Positions 33,531 through 46,453 of a stretch of 64,000 bases of DNA are shown here, piece after piece. Source of the DNA: Jaltomata sinuosa (taxonomy: Eukaryota; Streptophyta; Magnoliopsida; Solanales; Solanaceae); assembly GCA_003996215.1 (NCBI GenBank), contig QJPP01005219.1:1-64000 (forward strand), read 5' to 3'. The position numbers and the translations under genes are program-made. Numbering within the stretch: the first letter of the stretch is position 1; each line of letters starts with the position of its first letter. The notes under the pieces are model-generated. The model saw nothing but the letters and a program-made list of their open reading frames with translations, did no database searches and was not told the DNA's origin.

Positions 33531-34699
33531 CTCAGGGCAGAATGCCTGCCCTATTTTTCTCCTATTTTAATTTTCATTCCCAGGTCATTTTAAATCATTA
33601 ATTGAGTTGCGAGCTATTGAAAGAATTATTTAGCATCAATGTGCGATAAGAGGAAAGGGTAGATATGATATCCTAGGATATTGGTGAAATTTTGAGTTAC
33701 CATTGGTGGAAATAGTCACCCATGTAGAATTTGGCAAAAAATGACCCGTAATTGAATGAGTAGTGTTGGACACTGCTCATAGGATTATGTTATGAGGGTG
33801 TTGACAAAAATTACAAGCTAAGATGAGTTCCAATAGAATTTTGGTGTTGTGTGGTTTAGAGATACTTGGTTTCTTGGGGCGTAGTGTTGATAGGAGCAAG
33901 GTGATACCATGATATGCGAGGGGCATAGTACCCCATAGAAGATTCAGGATGGAGTTTGGGTTAGTAGAGCTCTGGGTATAACATTTAACCTAAAAGGATC
34001 TAATCCTCGTGGCATGGGAAATTGTTTCATTCGTTAAGAGTGAATTTCTTTCACTCCAGTGTTTCGATGAGGCCCCAAATTTCTTGGGCACTCGGGGAGG
34101 GATAATCTAATTATCCTTGTGCAGCTCAAAGGAAGGAATCCCTTGATAGAGCAAGAGTGAATCAAATTTTGATTGAGTTTGGCACACCGAGGGGTATGAA
34201 AGTTCGATGGCGTGCGTAAGACTTTATTCACGTTGTCATGGTAGAGCATTAAAGTTCAGGGGACAGACTCATTCTTCTCCTTCTGTCTTAGAGATTATTC
34301 GGGGATGAATGATGGGTAAATTTGTATATGTTTTAAAGACCTGTTCAATCATTACTAAAAAGCTACTTTGTTATGGTTGAGTTATTCGTGCAAAGAGCGG
34401 GTTAGAAAACTTTTTGGGTTAGGGAGTTGGAAAATTTAGACTAGGCTAGTCTTGGATGGATTCTGAGCGAGGCAGGGTCTAGGGAAATCTAGGTGTGGAT
34501 TGGTTAATATATCTTAGGTCAAGCTGATTTTTCTGTTAGCTAACACCTTAAGGAGTCTGAGGGACTTTTTGGAAATAAATTCAAGTGAGTAGAACTCCCG
34601 ATATCGAAGTTGACGTAAAAGGGTTGGTTCAAAACATCAGGATTTCGAAGTGTGTTGTAAAATGGGCCATTTTTGGGGATTTTTTGAGGTTATATTCCG

Positions 34700-34840
34700 T
34701 GTGACACTGTGCTACAACAATGACAACTATAGCAGAGATATTCTCGCTATAGAAAAAGTCAAAGGTGGTCAACCCACTATGGCGGGTGGCTTCTGCTACG
34801 GCGGTACCACTATAGCGGTGATTAGGCTGCTATAGTGGAA
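34700..34840 (+). promoter_or_regulatory. Palindrome-rich block of element F, second copy
   Basis: Units such as AACTATAGCAGAG, CTCGCTATAG, CCACTATGGCGGG, CTACGGCGGTACCACTATAGCGG and GCTGCTATAGTGG stand just upstream of a TATA-like sequence (34871). This resembles the promoter layout of A's LTR with a different core motif. Confidence 0.45.
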
Positions 34841-35780
34841 CGACGGGATCAGAAAACCCAAAATAAGTTTTATAATTTTATTCTCTTCCCTTCATCCCCA
34901 AGAACATATGAGGCTTACTCCAAAAACCCTCCTAGGCTGCTCCAAAACATGGGAGCCATGAGGAGGAGGAATTCTGGCTAAAAGGATGTGAAACTATGGA
35001 TTTTGGACTCATCATCCATCAGGGAACGCCTTCACAGAGACAAAAAATGCGTGTATAACGGCTTGGCATCCAGGTAGGCTAGGTTTCTTCACTTTGAGTA
35101 GATATTGACATGCTTTCATTTCGTATTATTATATAGACGGAAAGGAGAAATCATTCTTAGGCCATTGGGCACGGAGTCTAGAGTAACATTTTATGGTTAG
35201 GTTGATTTATTGATTAGGGATTGATAATGTCGTGGTAATGTGTCTTTATTCTGGGCTATTTATGATAACTATGTGTAGTATGATGATAGAATCCCATGAC
35301 TAGAGTGTTGGGAAGGTTAGGGGAACTGGAAATGCTTTGGATAGTTTAATGACTAGAAAAATGGAGTGTTTGGAAATGAATTGGTATAAAAGAGTAGAAT
35401 AACAAGAATGGTTGAATTACCAAGGTTAGGAGAGGTCTTCCCCATGTTGTATCTGTCTTAGGAGTAGTCCAGAATCAATGTAGCTACTGTTATGTGTCAA
35501 AAGAGGGGTGAACGGGAATTTAGTATTCGAACGGAATTCAAGATTGAGTTATGTAACTTGGGTTGGGGTAGGTGTTGGTTATCGTTTCCCAATATGAAAT
35601 ATGTATTCATTTACTATCGCTTAGTATTGTGTGAGTTGCATGCTTAGGGAGTGAGATTATGAATGTGTACTTATCAAGTTATCAGTCTTGTGAAATGAAC
35701 TTGTTTTCTTGCTTGTTGGTTTACAAGTATGCTTTTGTTCATTTTTTGTTGATTGGTTGGATTTTGTGTGACATTCAATT

Positions 35781-36040
35781 GGCTCGGGTACCACGCCTGA
35801 TATAGGTTACTTATTGGATGGATCGGGTACCACGCCTGGTACAGGTTACTTATTGGTAGGCTTGGGTACCATGCGTGGTACAGGTTACTTATTGGTTGGC
35901 TCGGGAACCACTCCTAGTACAGGTTACTTATTGGTTGGCTCGGGTACCATTCCTGGTACAGGTTACTCGTTTGTTGGCTCGCGTACCACGCTTGGTACAT
36001 GATTTATAATGGTTGGCTATGGTACCACACCTAGTACGGG
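35781..36040 (+). repeat. 39-bp minisatellite, about 6.7 copies
   Basis: The unit contains GGCTCGGGTACCACGCC, then TGGTACAGGTTACTTATTGG. Because 39 is a multiple of three, one frame reads as a 13-residue repeat (35814-36002), but this is a by-product of the DNA repeat, not a protein. Confidence 0.88.
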
Positions 36041-36066
36041 TTTGATTTACTTGCTTTGATTTTATT

Positions 36067-36690
36067 CCTTTGATGGTTCCATGAGAGGACTGGGTTGTAT
36101 TCTTGAATTGTGATTATTGCATATGGTCCGTGAGAGGCCAGGTGATTATATTTAAATATGATATCGGTCTTAGTGTAGACCGGTATTGCATGTTAACACT
36201 AGGTATTGGTATAAGGATCCTTGGTGGGTCTAGGAAGGATAAAAAGGGTGTATGCTATTGTTACTTGCTCATTGTTTAAGTTGGTCGTTGAACCTGTTCC
36301 ATGTGGTTGGTAAGTTTAGAAGGAAACTGAGAGTCTAGAATTTTTATTGTTACGGGTTTAATTGTTACTTATTGTCCTTCACATGTTAGGTTCCTGAGAG
36401 GGCCGATAATTATTAGTATTTGGCGTATAGTTGTCCTTGAAGGGCCGGGATAGTGTGCTTAAGTGACAATGTGGTTCTTCTGTGAACCGGGGTCGTATGT
36501 TATTGGCATAGATAATGTTCTAGGGATCCTTGTTTGGTCCAGATTATGTAAAAAGGATACATGTTTGTTGTCACTGAGAATTGTCAATGTCGGTTAGACT
36601 TGTTATATGCGGTTGATAAGCTAAGGAAGAGACTTATGGTCTGGTTATAATGTTGGTTGTTGTTACTTATAGAGTATGGCCCTGGGGGTC
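36067..36690 (+). repeat. Diverged direct duplication of about 310 bp
   Basis: TAAGGATCCTTGGTGGGTC (about 36210) matches CTAGGGATCCTTGTTTGGTC (about 36520), with surrounding landmarks (GAGAGGCCAGG/GAGGGCCGAT, ACCGGTATTGCATGTTA/ACCGGGGTCGTATGTTA, AAAAAGGGTGTATG/AAAAAGGATACATG) in the same order at a constant offset near 311. Confidence 0.7.
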
Positions 36691-36846
36691 ATTGGGGCAG
36701 TTTTGTACTACTAGGCGATGGTATGATGGGTGTGGTCTATGTCACTAAGTAGTGGGGTTTACTATGGGTTGTTGAGTCATAGTGGTTGACTGGGGTAAGG
36801 GGATGGTAATCCAGGTATGCGCATAGATGTCGGGTAATACAAGTAT

Positions 36847-37012
36847 GACTTGGGAAGTCTAGGTGACAAGTTGACTTGGGAAGTCTTGGTGTCAAGGTGA
36901 CTTGGGAAGTTTAGGTGACAAGGTGACTTGGGAAGTCTAGGTGTCAAGGTGAATTGAGAAGTCTAGGAGACAAGGTGACTTGGGAAGTCTAAGGGTTAAG
37001 GTTACTTGGGAA
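36847..37012 (+). repeat. 26-bp minisatellite, about 6.4 copies
   Basis: The unit contains GACTTGGGAAGTCTAGGTG followed by ACAAGGT. Odd copies carry GTGACA and even copies GTGTCA for the first four units, a weak 52-bp higher-order pattern. Confidence 0.88.
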
Positions 37013-37592
37013 TGTACTAGGGGTCGGAGCATAGCCTCTCATAGTGGTGGAGTTGGTAGCTAAAGGGATGGGTAGACTTGGGTTGATATTTGGTTTTGGT
37101 AAGTTGAATGTTGAAAGGTCGAGTATTGTAACAAATTGTGCATTTCCCTTGATTACTTATATGATGGTATGGACTGAATTCAGGTCGACCAATGATGCCT
37201 ACCAATATGTGTTTTTGTACTGATTCTACTCTTGCTATACCTTTTGGGGTATAGTCTGGTTGCAAGGTAGGTGATGTTTCATAAGTACAGGATGACGATG
37301 ATCTTCAGCAGCTTCTACTCTTGTTTCCATGGGTGAAGTTGTGTCCTTTTACATTCTGTTTTACTGCTTTAGTAGCTCCTGTACCTGCTTACACTAGATC
37401 CTAGGGTAGGTGTTGTATTTTTAAAAGTGGTTCTTCCACATTAATTGTAATTGGTTTCATGTATAAAAAAATGAGGTTATTTATTATTATACTTTGTTTT
37501 CCGCAAGTACCTGTTGGATCGGGTAGTAAGAGTTTGTCTATCTAGGTGCATAGAGTAGGCACCCGCACATCCTGGTAGGTTGGGTCATGACA

Positions 37593-39035
37593 TTGCTCCT
37601 CTGTCACTAAGAAAACCAAGCTACCCATACTTCCTGCCTTTCGGCTCAAGGCATCCGCTACCACGTTTGCTTTGCCCAGATGATAAAGGATAGAGATTTC
37701 ATAGTCCTTCAGTAACTCCAACCACCTACGCTGCCTCAAATTTAGGTCCTTCTGGCTGAAAATGTATTGAAGACTACGATGGTCAGTGAAGATCTCATAA
37801 TGCAAGCCCTAAAGATAATGCCTCCAGATCTTTAACGCGATGACTACCGCTTCCCACTCCAAGTCATGTGTGGGGTAGTTCCTATCGTGAACCTTCAACT
37901 CTCTAGAAGCATAAGCAATAACTCAGCCCTGCGGCATCAATACACAACCCAAACCAATACCTGAAGCATCACAATATACGGTAAACCCCTGACCCTCGAC
38001 CACAAGAGTAAGAATTAGAGCTGAAGTCAACAAGACCTTGAGCTTTAGAAAGCTCACCTCACACTCATCCGACCACCGGAAGGTTACATTCTTCCGATTC
38101 AATCCATTCAATGAAGCTTCTATAGGAGAAAACCCCTCCACAAACTATCTGTAATAACCAGCCAACCCGATGAAACTGTGAACCTCAGTAGGAGAAGTAG
38201 GCGTATCCCAATCACGAACTACTGCAATCTTTGCCGGATCCACTATACTCCCATCCTTAGACACCACGTGCCTCAGGAAAGCCACAGACTCAAGCCAAAA
38301 CTCACATTTAATGAATTTGGCATATTACTGATGGTCTCACAATGTCTGAAGTACAATTCTAAGATGCTGCTATGCTCCTCCCTACTCCTCGAATATATTA
38401 GATTGTTGTCGATGTAAACAATCACAAATGAGTCTAAGTATGCACTGAACACACGATTCATCAACTTCATAAATGATGCGGGGGCATTAGTCAACCCAAA
38501 AGACATGACTAGGAACTTATAATGGCCGTACCGAGTCCTAAATGTAGTCTTTGGGATGTCCGCAGCCCTTATCCTCAACTGTTGATAGCCGGACCTTAAG
38601 TCAATCTTAGAGAACACCATTGCCCCCTGTAGCTGGTCAAAAAAATCATCAATACGCGGCATCGGATATATGTTCTTCACTGTCACCTTATTCAACTGTC
38701 TGTAGTCAATACACATACGCATGGACCCTTCCTTCTTCTTCACAAACAGAAATGGAGCACCCCACGGAGACACACTACGCCTGATGAACCCTCTACTCAA
38801 CAGATCTTGGAGTTGATCCTTAAGCTCCCTCAACTCAGCTAGTGCCATCCGATATGGCAGAATAGAAATCGGTTGAGTGCCCGGCTCAACATCAATACCA
38901 AAGTCGATTTCACGATTAGGAGGAAGACCCAAAAGATCAGAAAGAAACACGTCTGAATACTCGCAAACCATAGGAACTGACTCAAGAGAAGGTGTAGTGG
39001 CACTAGTATCACAAGCGTAGGGAAGATAGGCTAAG
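37593..39035 (-). pseudogene. Element G: chromovirus RT-RNase H remnant
   Basis: Minus strand. 38971-38273 encodes RT with [39 protein letters not shown] and [15 protein letters not shown] segments. The catalytic centre reads [10 protein letters not shown], so the second aspartate of the DD pair is asparagine (codon at 38405-38407). A frameshift near 38350 throws the frame off after SREEH, and the connection and RNase H ([41 protein letters not shown]) follow with stops. It is cut on the left by element F and on the right by the LTR of element E. Sequence differs from A and B (EPGTQP, DLLSRGF), so it is another chromovirus subfamily. Confidence 0.85.
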
Positions 39036-42000
39036 TGTTGACACTCAATTTTTACCCTCCAGATTATGAATTAATTTTTAGCTTTTTAAATTTTTAAACA
39101 ATTCTAAAAATAATTGTTTTGACAAAAAAGGGATAAAATCATTTTCAAATTAGCTTTATAATAGTTCTGAGTAACAATTTATATTTTTTCATATTTAATT
39201 ATGTGAAATTTATATAAGTTTACTAAAAGAACTATTTTAGAGCTTAGTGTCATAATAAAGGTCCTTTTAAAAGATTAAACACTTGATTTTTCTCCAAGTT
39301 ATTTCAAATGAGAAATTAATTGAATAAATTAATTTCGTAATTGTTAAAGAGGTAATTAAGTGTTAAATTCAATAATTATTTCAATTTGTTTAAGTTAAAT
39401 CAGCTCAAGAATTGATTGTAATTAGTTCGTCTATATTCCAATGCTAGCCTAATTCCTTAAATCATTTAAATTCTAGCCGAATTTCATCAATTTATTAGTA
39501 ATTTGGCTACCTCCTTAAACGTAAAGTGGCCACATTTTTGCAAATGTGGCCAAACTTTAAACACCCTTATAACCCCTTCTATGATCAGCAGCTTTGGCCA
39601 ACCCATTCCCACAACCCACATCTGGCCCACTTCCATTTCCCTCTAATCTCCTGACTCACTCCGTCCCAACACCTCTCACCCTAATCCACCCTTATACGCC
39701 CCTTTCTCTTTTCTCTTACTCAGACAAAACTAAACACCACTTTAGCTTCATCTTCTTCTTTTTCTCTCAACAGCTCACAATAAATCCTAGTTGCACCCTC
39801 TTCTCTCCTCTATTTCTCTCATGCGTCGACTCCCCTTGTTGTACGAAGCAACGCGCTTCATACAACACCTCAGCTTTACCAGTACGCCCCCTCATCCTTT
39901 ACTCCTTCGTCGTTCTCACAAATGACAACCCCAACGCTAAAAACTCCAAAATTTTGCTCACAGCTTCCCAATCCCTTACCCACATTAAAATTCCCATTTT
40001 CATCCCTTTCTCTCCATTACAGGTGCGCTGGCATGTCCAAAAGCTTCTAGAGGACACCAAGTGTCACCCCCTACGCGAAATCCGTAAAACTTGTACAATT
40101 TCGTAGAAGTTGTTGCTGTGAACGTTGCTCCAGCTGAGGAATTTGAATTCCTCAGCAAAATCCCCCAAAACCCCTCTGGTCCCCCCCCCCTATTTTCACC
40201 CAAAATTCCCTATAAATACCCCCCTAGCTGTATGAAGATGAGCTGATTTTGGGGAAATATTGGGGGTTCTGGAGAATCGTATCTCTAAACTCACAAAACC
40301 AGTCAGCTGTTGTGGAAGAAAACACTATGAAATTCGAAATCTAAACGGGATTGATATTAATCTGGTGGTGGTAAGGCTTTCCGGTGAAGTTCGATGTCCA
40401 AGTTGCTTCCCAAAAAAAGGTAAACCCCTTACCCTATTCCTTTATTGTTTTATTTTCATTTTTTTGCATTATGATGCTTAAATCTTGGTAAAATCTGGGT
40501 TCTGGTCTTGTTTGTTAGTTTTAAAGGTATGTGTATCGGTTCTAGGTTGTTATTATGATTTTGAGTAGCAATCTCACTTAGAAACACCATGATCCTCACT
40601 AGCTGTGTTTGATTTGTTAAAAAAGTAGAGGTAAATGAGAGTTCATAGTTAAAATTTGTAGCTAAAAGATGTGAATGTTATGGTATGAAATTTGTCTTGT
40701 TTTGTACATTAAATGTTTGATTTTTTCTTTTGTTTTTCCTCAACCCCCTTTGTCACAATCATGCTCTTATTTGGTTTACTAACCCTGTATAGATGTTGTT
40801 GTTTAGTGCATGTATTGATTGAATGATAAGATGGCTTGCTCATGTCTAAATAGTTGTCTGTGATGAGTTTTAGACACTATTCTCCCTTTCCTTGCATAAA
40901 CCCCACAATTTCACTAGTATAGTTTTGACTTATGTGACGTCTAAATGCTATGAACTCGAGCATGAGCTTATTGTTAGGACTTAGGTATGATTTTGTTCAT
41001 GAAAAACTCTATCCCTCTTTGTTGTTCTTAGTCTTTTTCTTTGATGAACTTGTTCTTTCCTCTTTACTGTCTTAACTATGTATGGACTGATAACATTGCT
41101 CTCCTATGTTTAGGGTGATATTTAGGTCGATCTTGAGTCCTTTGGTTCTTGAGTAAACTGTGTAACATGGATGCATTGTAAGTGCAAATTTTTATACTTG
41201 TTAATTGATGTAAGCATGTTTAACCCTTCCCCTGTTTACCCCTAGTTCCTTTGGTCCTACCCTTGACTTGTCTTTTTTTTCCCTTTACTGTTTCTTACTA
41301 TAAGGTATCAACTTGTATGCTTGAACTATTAGCACTACTCTCCTACATGATTATGGTGATGTTAGTTCAAGTGATTGAGTCTTAATTGTATATGATTTTT
41401 GTTCGTTCTTGAGCTAACTGTGTAGTGTATATTTGAGTACAAATTTTCATACTTGTGAGCAATGATCGACCCCTACCCTATTTACCCTCAGATTTGAGCT
41501 GTACTTTTTCAAATGTTTTCTTTCTTTTCTCACTGTTTTTTTTGCTATGTGATATCAATCTACATGTTAAAATTCTAGTATCATTTAGGGTAATGTTTGA
41601 GTCATCTTTGAATCTTGATTTCTTCTCATAGTTGGTTGGTTTGATTAAGTAGTATAGCATGTATATCACGAGTATATGTTTCCTACTTGTTTAATCCACG
41701 AATGTTCAAACCCCCTTTCCTGTTTAACAACAAGCATGTTCACTCCCCCTTTCCCATTTTCACTGTTTGCTAGTACTGATGTATTTCCTTGATTATCACA
41801 TGAAAACTGTTATTAGCTTTAGACTTTTTTAACCCTCATCCCCTTTGTTCATTCCTTCTACCCGATTACCTTGTTCCTTTCCCTTAAAAAAATGATTTAA
41901 ACATACTCCTTGATTATTGTATGTGATTGTCCTGCTATAAAAAAAACCAAGGGATGAGATATGTCCCTTCATGGCATGCTCCTCACCCCTGTAGTTCCCT

Positions 42001-43510
42001 TTGCTTTGTCACTACCAAAACGATCACCTCCCTGTTTACTCTATGTGTTATCTGTATAAACCATGAGATGATGTTGGCCTTTAGCATGTTAATAACTTTC
42101 CCATATACTTCTCCTTTGTTTTCTTGAGGGATTTCTTATTAGTTGTACTGAGTAATCAATGTTAAAAACGCTTGTTCACATCGCTTGACTTGTCTATGAC
42201 TGGTATGTGATTTCCAGATTAGGTTCTTAAATTAGTATTTTGTTCAAATTATATGGAATCTGCTCTATATGTTTAAATGTAAGTATTGAAAAATATTGAA
42301 TATGTCTTGTTTGAACCACTCCCTACCCCCTTATTGATTTTCTGGAAAATGGTTAATCCATATGAATGTTTTGAAATGGCTAAGTTTCATAAAACATATG
42401 TCTTAAGTGATAAAATTAGTGATTTTATTGTATGAAAGTCCTTGTTTCATATGATTTAACTTGGTATAAATACCTGCCCATTGGTGTATATTTTTGTTTG
42501 AATTAGTTTCTTTGTTTAATTTAGTTAAGACACTTACTAATCCTCATTTATTTTACTCTTTCTATGTATTAAATCCAGTGGAGTCCAATTGGACTCCCAA
42601 AATTCCCCTGCATCTTCTAGTTTGGATTAGCCCAACATTATTTGATGGTCCAGCAAGAAGAAGCCCAAAAGGGCTAAAACATCAGAGGCAACAGCGACAA
42701 CGGTGGAGAGAAATGGGCCACGCCCAAAAGAAATGATTTGCATCGAAAAAAGTCCAAAATGGACTGAATAAATAAATTTGGGCCAAAGCCCATAAGATTC
42801 AGCAGCAGCAGTAGCCCAAAGGACTAAAAGATGAAAAGTGGACTAAGTCCAAAGTAAAAATGGCGGTGGGCCTAAAGAGGGCCCACACACTAGTATTAGG
42901 ATAGGATTAACATATTTTAATTATGTCTTCTTGTTACTTAGTAGATTAGTTTGATTGTAGAATTGGACTAACTTTGCGAAACTTAGTTAAATTATCCCCA
43001 AAAGGAATCAAACTTTCTGATAATTACTGTTTCATTTACTCAATTTGTTTAATTTCAACTCTTTTCTTTCCGTGAGTATAAAAAATGGACCTCTTTTTAT
43101 TGTCTTTTATAAAACAACCTTTTTTTCATAATTATCCTCTAAAATCAATCTTCTTTATAAAAATAAGATGTTTTATAAACCAATCCCATTTTCAAAAGTT
43201 AGTCAACAAGTTAGTTTTTCAAACAAGACCGGGCAACCACGAGTTAACGGATACTCTTGGTGCCTTAACACCCTTCCAAGAGTATTAACTTGAACCCTTA
43301 CCCTTAATCTCTTAATTTTTAAAGTCATTATCTATTTTGGGATTTTAAAAATTCTTATAAGTTTTTTCTTGGTTTTTACTTTATAAAAACTAAGTGGTGA
43401 CTCTTGCTTTTAATTGAAAACATTTCGAAAACTTTAATTAGATTTTCGAAATGAACCTTTCAACAAACAAAGCCATGTTTTTCCGTCCTTGCTTGAAAAG
43501 GATCAAAACA
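39036..43510 (+). repeat. 5' LTR of element E (4475 bp)
   Basis: It begins TGTTGACACTCAATTTTTACCCTCC and ends GGATCAAAACA four bases before the PBS. It is homologous to D1 and D2. TATAAATA at 40211-40218 marks U3/R. Short ORFs inside (such as 39594-40106) overlap C-rich U3 and have no homology signal. The 40480-43480 part is AT-rich R/U5 with no supported gene. Confidence 0.82.
40211..40218 (+). promoter_or_regulatory. TATA box of E LTR
   Basis: CCCTATAAATACCCCCC lies about 1.18 kb into the LTR and is conserved in position with D1 and D2. Confidence 0.65.
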
Positions 43511-43514
43511 GAAA

Positions 43515-43532
43515 TGGCAACTCTACTTGGGA
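43515..43532 (+). promoter_or_regulatory. Primer binding site of element E
   Basis: TGGCAACTCTACTTGGGA lies four bases after the LTR end. It resembles TGGCGACTCTGCTGGGGA, the tRNA-Arg-type site known from Tat/Ogre elements, with a few transitions and one inserted base. Confidence 0.7.
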
Positions 43533-44049
43533 TAATTCAACTAGGTTCTAACCTTATTGTCTGAAACTAACTTGTTTGACTAACTATTCGGAAATTGTAA
43601 TAATTGTAACTTTATTGCTCTCCTTAAATTGTTTACCTTTTTCGCGATTATAAACTGTTCATGGCATTTTCTGCCTCTCTTGGCAAAGCATTATAATGCA
43701 TTAGGAGTAAAAAGGCGATTACGCAAATCTTCCCTGTCGTTCTTAACAAAACACACAATTTTCAAAACAGACGAGTGAAGTAGTTGACCCGCGGTCGGTT
43801 AACGATCACTTGTTGTGTCAAGCTTGGGTTGTCCGCATGGGTTCCAGGTCAATTTCAAAACCTATTCTAGAAACTAAGGATAGAGCGAACCCAAATCACA
43901 AAAATAGGCATTAGACTAGGATGTCTTAATATCCAAGGGATATTAAGTCCATTAGTAAACCACCAAAACCTGTCAATGGGTTTCCGACCCAACGACATAG
44001 CATCCAATTACGTGTTGTTTGGAAGACGTATGTGTTGTAACTGGACTAG
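43533..44049 (+). other. 5' leader of element E, left of the B insertion
   Basis: Non-coding leader following the PBS. No ORF or repeat is supported. It resumes at 55719 on the far side of element B. Confidence 0.6.
44045..44049. repeat. Left target duplication of element B (ACTAG)
   Basis: ACTAG precedes the LTR terminus TGTCACGACCC at 44050. ACTAT at 55714-55718 follows the other LTR. One mismatch is present. Confidence 0.7.
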
Positions 44050-46453
44050 TGTCACGACCCGATTTCTCGGTCATGATGGCACCTACAACCCCCCAGTAGG
44101 CAAACCAATTCACGTAGCCCAGGACAGTTAGTAATGGGCTACTATCTAACAAATAAGTGGGAGAATAGATAACAGGAGTATATATATATATATACATATG
44201 CGGAAACTAAATCAAACCCCAAGACCTAGTATCGTGGTATAGAGCCAAACTACATACATGGAGTGCAAATAATCCAGAACAATATATACAGATGTCTCTG
44301 ACTAGTAATAGAGTACATGAAGCAAAAGATAAACTAAAGTTAAGCTCCGATCGCCAAGAGCTCACCCTCAGTCTGAAGTAGTCCTCACCAGATCTCCAAG
44401 CACGAATCACAGAGATCTAACGGCGATGACCCACGCTAGGATCTGTACCCAAGGATGCAGGGGGGTAGGGTGAGCACCAAATGCGAAGCATAAGGTACCC
44501 AGTAGGTATCATAGCCGACTGGGCACATATAAGATAAAAGCATAGTAACAGACTGAATAGAAGCAAGCAGTCACAGAAATCAATGAAAGGTACACAGGAA
44601 CTAGCCCAGAGGGAAATCAACAGAACCACATGTGAGGATAGTAAGCAGAATATACACACCATAGGCATAGGTGAAAGTAAGAAACAACGCACCTGGGGTC
44701 CTTGTAACAACAGCGTATACAAAATAAGCTTACGAAATGGACGGTATACCGGTAACCTCAAGAGTAAGAAGAAGAGAGAAAGAGTAATGATAGGCATGCT
44801 TAGAGACATGAATCAAGCCCAACTAATCATATCAATCTCAAATCCAGCAACTAACAGTCTAGCAGTAACCAATTTCATAATTAACTATAACAGGGAACAA
44901 TTCTACAAGTAAATAGAAAGAGTCTACCTAGAGTCCCCCGGCCGCCCATACAACCGTGGAACACAAACAAGTAAAAACAAACCCTCCGGCATCCCATACT
45001 ACCGGAGCGTACAATCAAAAAACAACAAACAAGGGTGGAACCTCAAACAATGAATGATATGATGCATGAAGATCTCAAGTGAAATGGTATCTCTGTATGT
45101 ACCTCCTCCGGTGCCGATCGGGCCGAGCAGGTAGGTTCCATGGAAGGACACTGCCCGTATACCTCTACTCCACCGTATACCCCTCCTCCGGCACACGCAG
45201 CCCGCAGCCCCTGGCCCGAATGGCAAGGTCCATGGATGTCCCTGACGCCATACTAAAACTCAGTACCAAACATGTCGTCCGGAAGCAAGTCCGGGTTCAA
45301 GATAGAGACCCAGTCTCGAATATGCATGCCCAGACCCTGTACAGGACTAAAGTAGTAGGAAAATATCTCAAAAACCCCTCCAAGGGTGCCCAGGCATAAC
45401 CGGGTCTAAACAGTAGAAAGTCATCTCAGGTGCTCGGTCCGACCGAGGCTAAAATCATCTCAAGTAGCAAGAAAACCCTACTAGCACCCCGGCCCTGCCG
45501 AGTCTTGCGTTAATCGTAAAACTGGTGTTTTAAAACATAATTTTACTTTCTTTTACCCAAGAATATTCACAAGTTAAACCAAACCATTTCCAAATTATTT
45601 CCATAAAAAACTGGCCCCCCGGGCCATGCAAGGTTTAGAAAATAGTGTCCGTAGGCCCGAAGCCCAAACCGTAGTAAAACATGTATAAAACCCTTTTATA
45701 TGCATGAAAATTGTATGATCAAACAAAATAGCTGCCCAGCATCTTACAATCAACCTATCGACCCTGCACAGGCCCACAGCTACTCAGCAAGCATAACCAG
45801 CCTAGAAGGATAATTCTATGCCAGGGACTCGCGGACATTCCCAAAATCCCACCTTCTATGTTCTAGAGTCAACAAGGCCTCACAGAACCACAAGGGTAAA
45901 TAAAATATATCGGCATGTACTACAAGCAACGGAGAAACAAAAGTAGGCGGACATGAATAAAGCGGTCGAGGTCTGTGGTACCAACCTAATAAACCAACCC
46001 AATGATGCCCATTAATACAATTTTATCCTATATATGCGGAGTCTAGGGAAAATAAACCGTAACCTACCTTTCGTCCGATGACAAGCTGCTAGAACGACGA
46101 TGTCCACGCTCGAACCGCTCCGAGAAACTCTGAAATGAAATCAAACTCGAAATTAGCCTTGAATAACTTGATGTAGATAATCGATTTTCTTTTCGGTGAT
46201 CCAATAAATTATCAAGATCTTGCTTATTGGAATCAACTTTTAACGTGACAAATGAATGATATACTGTGGCAATTTTTGCACCAAAATTACGTTCCAAAGA
46301 AGTATTATGTAAGTTGACAGCAATTTACATTGTAATTTGTTCAAATGATTTAAGTGAATAGGCAGCAATTAACATTGTAATTTGTCCAAATGATTTAAGT
46401 GAGTGGGACACTTGGCAGCCTACCAAGTATGAAACATTGTGTGTCCCTCCCCT

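Larger units (their letters stand above)
31947..37592 (+). mobile_element. Element F: gene-less chromovirus-related LTR element (LARD-like)
   Basis: It has a truncated 5' LTR, PBS, a chromovirus-like leader to about 32270, then non-coding sequence and a 3' LTR ending at 37592. No gag, protease, RT or integrase motif is readable in any frame between PBS and 3' LTR. Large retrotransposon derivatives with non-coding interiors are known in plants and depend on proteins supplied by other elements. The 3' LTR start was not located precisely (probably 33,900-34,300, judged from a TATA-like site at about 34,870 and the 0.9-kb spacing in element A). Confidence 0.55.
34300..37592 (+). repeat. 3' LTR of element F (left limit approximate)
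   Basis: It ends GGTTGGGTCATGACA at 37592, directly followed by minus-strand RNase H of element G. It contains a palindrome block (34700-34840), a TATA-like TATAATTTTA (34871), two minisatellites and a 310-bp duplication. The last 170 bp match the 5' LTR remnant at 31947-32117. No coding sequence is supported. Confidence 0.6.

Noticed and set aside
35814..36002. Repeat protein of 13-residue units
   Set aside because: It follows from a 39-bp DNA minisatellite being a multiple of three. Units mutate without respect to codons, and the other arrays in F are not multiples of three.
38178..38417. Plus-strand ORF opposite the RT of element G
   Set aside because: It is a shadow of the RT coding sequence on the minus strand.
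39594..40106. 170-residue ORF in the U3 of element E
   Set aside because: It lies in C-rich, low-complexity LTR promoter sequence. The same region in D1 and D2 does not keep the frame, and no domain is visible.
45079..45399. 106-residue ORF present twice (also 53430-53750)
   Set aside because: It is conserved only because it lies in the two LTRs of the same element. Differences between copies are not biased to silent positions by eye, and no motif is seen.
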